Assembly: GCA_913062745.1 (NCBI GenBank)
Contig: CAJXXJ010000020.1
Location: forward strand, 1-15,201
Direction: 5' to 3'
Origin: an uncultured Phaeodactylibacter sp.
GTDB lineage: Bacteria > Bacteroidota > Bacteroidia > Chitinophagales > Saprospiraceae
DNA: 15,201 nt
Below, one piece after another: positions 13,444-15,201 of this stretch (position 1 is its first letter; every line of letters starts with the position of its first letter). The notes under the pieces were generated by a model, which did no database searches, was not told the origin of the DNA, and saw only the letters and a program-made list of their open reading frames with translations. Both the position numbers and the translations under genes were made by a program.

Positions 13444-14888
13444 TTAGGTTCGAATTTTAGGAATAAATAAATCTTCTAGAGTCAGCTCCTGATGCACTAA
13501 GCCCAAACTATGAGCATTAGACAGCAAGCCAAAGGTGGTAATCATGGATAAAACCACCTGTTTCTTGGTTTGCGTGTAGGACTGGAAAAGGGCTACTTTT
13601 TCACGCAGTGCTTTAGCCTCTGCTTTGGTCAGCATAAACGGGGCATTGTAAAATTTGATCTCAAAGAGATTGATGACATGATCGTTCCGGTCAATGAGCA
13701 GATCGATTTGAACGCCACGCTTTTCCCCTTCGCCCTGATGGTAGTAGGTAGAAGCCTCGGTATACACACCAGCAACGCCTAGTGCGTGCTTAATTTCCCT
13801 GATGTGCTTAAGGCAAATGTTTTCAAAGGCATAACCACTCCAGCCTTTAAATGCCGCTGTCTGACTCAGCCGGTGCCACGCTCCCTCTCCGCTGAGACGC
13901 TTTTGCTGCATAAATTGCAGGTAAAACAGGGAATACTCATCCGTGAGGCGATACAGCTGGCCTTTTTTGGCTTTCCCAAACGGCCGGTACGCGGTAATAA
14001 AGCCTGATTGTTCCAGTTCTTCCAGCACCCGTTTAAGGGTGCCGCCTTCAGGCACCGACGATGACGCGGCAACCTGCTTTCGGGTCAGCCCTTTCCATTT
14101 TTTGCCTAATGCCCGGATGATCGCAATATGGTGTTCTGCATTGGTAAATAGGGCCGGGTACAGCTTTTGAAACTCATCCCGTAACAAACCCTGGTCTGAA
14201 AAGCAGATTTCGTCTATGTTTTGTGCGGCACTTTTTCCTTGCTTTACTTCTTTCAGGTAATGAGGGATACCGCCAAGTGCCATGTAAATCTGAGTCGTCT
14301 GATAATGATCCAGCCCTACGCCCCGGCTACTCAGGTAGTCCGCTGTCTCGCTTAATGAAAAGGGCGCGAGGAAAATCCGCCGGGTAATCCGGTTGTGCAG
14401 CCCTCCGGTGTGATGAACCACTTTGCGGATCATCCAGGAAGCCGCCGAACCACACACTACAACTACGATACGCTGATCGGCCGCCCAACTATTCCAAAAA
14501 AGCTCAATCCGCGCAGGAAGCCAGACCGCCGGGAGGCCAGCCAGGGCAGTTCGTCCAAAAAAACAACGGGTTTAGGGCCTCCTTTTGCAACCAGTGGTTT
14601 CAGGGCCTGAATCAATTGCTGAAAAGCTTCCATCCAATTGCCCGGCTTTTTGTATTCCGTATTTGAGTGCTCTTGCAATTGATAGTGAAAATTGCTGAGC
14701 TGCTCCTGCAGAGGCGCCCCCTGAACACCGGTAATGGCAAAAGCAATATGCCCTGCACAGACGCTTTTAACCAGGAAAGTCTTGCCTACACGCCGGCGCC
14801 CAATCACTGATACCATCTCAGCATCACCTGAGGCGAGTGCGTCCCGTAACACCTGGATTTCGGCTTTTCGCCCTATCAGCTGATCCAT
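13444..14888 (-). pseudogene. ATPase_2/DUF234-type ATPase, frameshifted
   Basis: The N-terminal part (14888-14463) starts MDQLIGRKAEIQVLRDAL and has the Walker A motif GRRRVGKT (about residues 29-36) and Walker B VVFLDELPWL. It then leaves the expected frame after RRSGFLRG and ends at 14463. The missing continuation, ELFWNSWAADQRIVVVVCGSAASWM, is in the -1 frame from about 14505. It runs to 13444 with the usual middle region (GGLHNRITRRIFLAPFSLSET) and a C-terminal winged-helix and nuclease-like domain. The latter carries QIDLLIDRNDHVINLFEIKFYN, the D...ExK pattern of PD-(D/E)XK enzymes. Together the parts make about 481 residues, normal for this family of STAND-like ATPases. One missing base around 14502-14507 accounts for the break. 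The role of these ATPases is poorly known. The next genes downstream are the antitoxin and broken toxin. Confidence 0.88.
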
Positions 14889-14899
14889 AGGCCTATAGG

Positions 14900-14958
14900 T
14901 TTTTCCAAAAATATACGCTTTATTTGGAAAAATCTATCCAAAAAAGCACGATTTTTCC
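14900..14958. repeat. Interleaved TTTTTCC/GGAAAAA inverted repeats
   Basis: Upstream of the ATPase gene four related arms occur in alternating orientation: TTTTTCCAAA (14900-14909), TTTGGAAAAA (14923-14932), ATCCAAAAAAG (14936-14946) and GATTTTTCC (14950-14958). The first two form a perfect 10-bp inverted repeat; GGAAAAATC (14926-14934) and GATTTTTCC form a perfect 9-bp one. The first arm overlaps the candidate -7 element, so this may be an operator for the ATPase gene. Confidence 0.55.
14906..14913 (-). promoter_or_regulatory. Candidate -7 element for the ATPase gene
   Basis: TATTTTTG on the minus strand matches TAnnTTTG and lies 17 bases before the ATPase ATG at 14888, leaving a leader of roughly 10 nt. 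It falls within the interleaved inverted repeats, which could let a repressor cover it. Confidence 0.45.
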
Positions 14959-15041
14959 AGATATAGCTGTGGTAGCCTCCGCCTGGCACTAAATACCAAG
15001 CCTTTGGCACCTGTTGCAAAGTGGGGCGGCCGGCAGAGGCA

Positions 15042-15049
15042 TAGCTTTG
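15042..15049 (+). promoter_or_regulatory. Candidate -7 element for the SRPBCC gene
   Basis: TAGCTTTG matches TAnnTTTG exactly and lies 78 bases upstream of the ATG at 15128. The nearest upstream TTG is 25 bases away, further than usual. Apart from this and the repeats near the ATPase promoter, the 239-bp divergent spacer (14889-15127) shows nothing I can name. Confidence 0.35.
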
Positions 15050-15127
15050 TGGTATCCTTTTATCAAGAGGACTGGCAAATGCAGCAGGGGCGCTGTGAAG
15101 GCTGGCCCGACTAAAATCAACAGTACC

Positions 15128-15201
15128 ATGAAGCAAATTGAAACCCGAGTCGTCATCAATGCAAGCCCGGAACAAGTCTGGTCCACCCTGACTGACTTTG
15201 A
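15128..15201 (+). CDS. SRPBCC-domain protein, N-terminal fragment
   Basis: Only the first 24 codons are inside the window: MKQIETRVVINASPEQVWSTLTDF. The pattern xxVVINASPEQVWxxLTDF is the first strand and helix of the START/Bet v1-like SRPBCC superfamily, whose members bind hydrophobic ligands (for example polyketide cyclase or AHSA1-like proteins). The ligand cannot be told from this fragment. The start ATG is well placed for the family. The gene is divergent from the ATPase. Confidence 0.75.
   Translation, partial: MKQIETRVVINASPEQVWSTLTDF

Noticed and set aside
13444..14457. Separate 337-residue gene with a GTG start at 14457
   Set aside because: It begins in the middle of a conserved strand (VVVVCGSAASW), and the preceding frame supplies the missing ATPase N-terminus, so the two are one frameshifted gene.

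Overview
The window looks like chromosomal DNA from a free-living member of the Bacteroidota. The signs are a C-terminal Por-secretion (type IX) sorting domain on one exported protein, promoter elements of the form TAnnTTTG in front of several genes, mostly weak or absent Shine-Dalgarno sites, and a pheT / coiled-coil / zapA / rny gene order. Base composition is mid-to-high GC in most genes. I would guess Saprospiria or a similar group, but the class is an inference and no species can be named.

Layout. (1) 1-4654: a minus-strand housekeeping block, pheT, then a small ZapB-like coiled-coil gene (ATGA overlap), zapA, and rny (RNase Y, cut by the window edge). A potentially structured leader lies between zapA and rny. 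(2) 4773-7427: a minus-strand envelope-stress module of ECF sigma factor, anti-sigma factor, membrane-anchored Spy/CpxP-like protein and secreted Spy-like protein with a type IX sorting domain, closed by a terminator. (3) 7353-7780: about 430 bp without a gene, filled by nested inverted repeats. It is followed by tRNA-Asn(GTT) with its own terminator and a good promoter. (4) 7999-11542: a PfkB sugar kinase (+) convergent with a Bcp peroxiredoxin (-), with a 16-bp-stem terminator between them; then a thioredoxin-fold lipoprotein (-) divergent from an XdhC/CoxI-family gene (+), separated by a spacer with a strong nested palindrome. (5) 11621-14958: a minus-strand accessory stretch with an AraC regulator, a visibly AT-rich antitoxin/PIN-toxin pair, and an ATPase_2/DUF234-type ATPase. 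(6) 15128 onward: the start of an SRPBCC-domain gene on the plus strand.

Main observations. Two neighbouring accessory genes are each broken by one small lesion. The PIN-domain (DUF3368-type) toxin has an in-frame TAG at 13029-13031 while its UPF0175-type antitoxin is intact. The ATPase has a frameshift near 14502-14507, directly beside a run of six T that could in principle allow -1 slippage. The other points of interest are the sigma/anti-sigma/Spy module, the nested repeats at 7481-7704, the palindrome at 10293-10336, the candidate structured leader of rny, and interleaved TTTTTCC/GGAAAAA repeats upstream of the ATPase. I see no CRISPR array, rRNA, intact insertion sequence or prophage gene, and I cannot show a complete novel system here.
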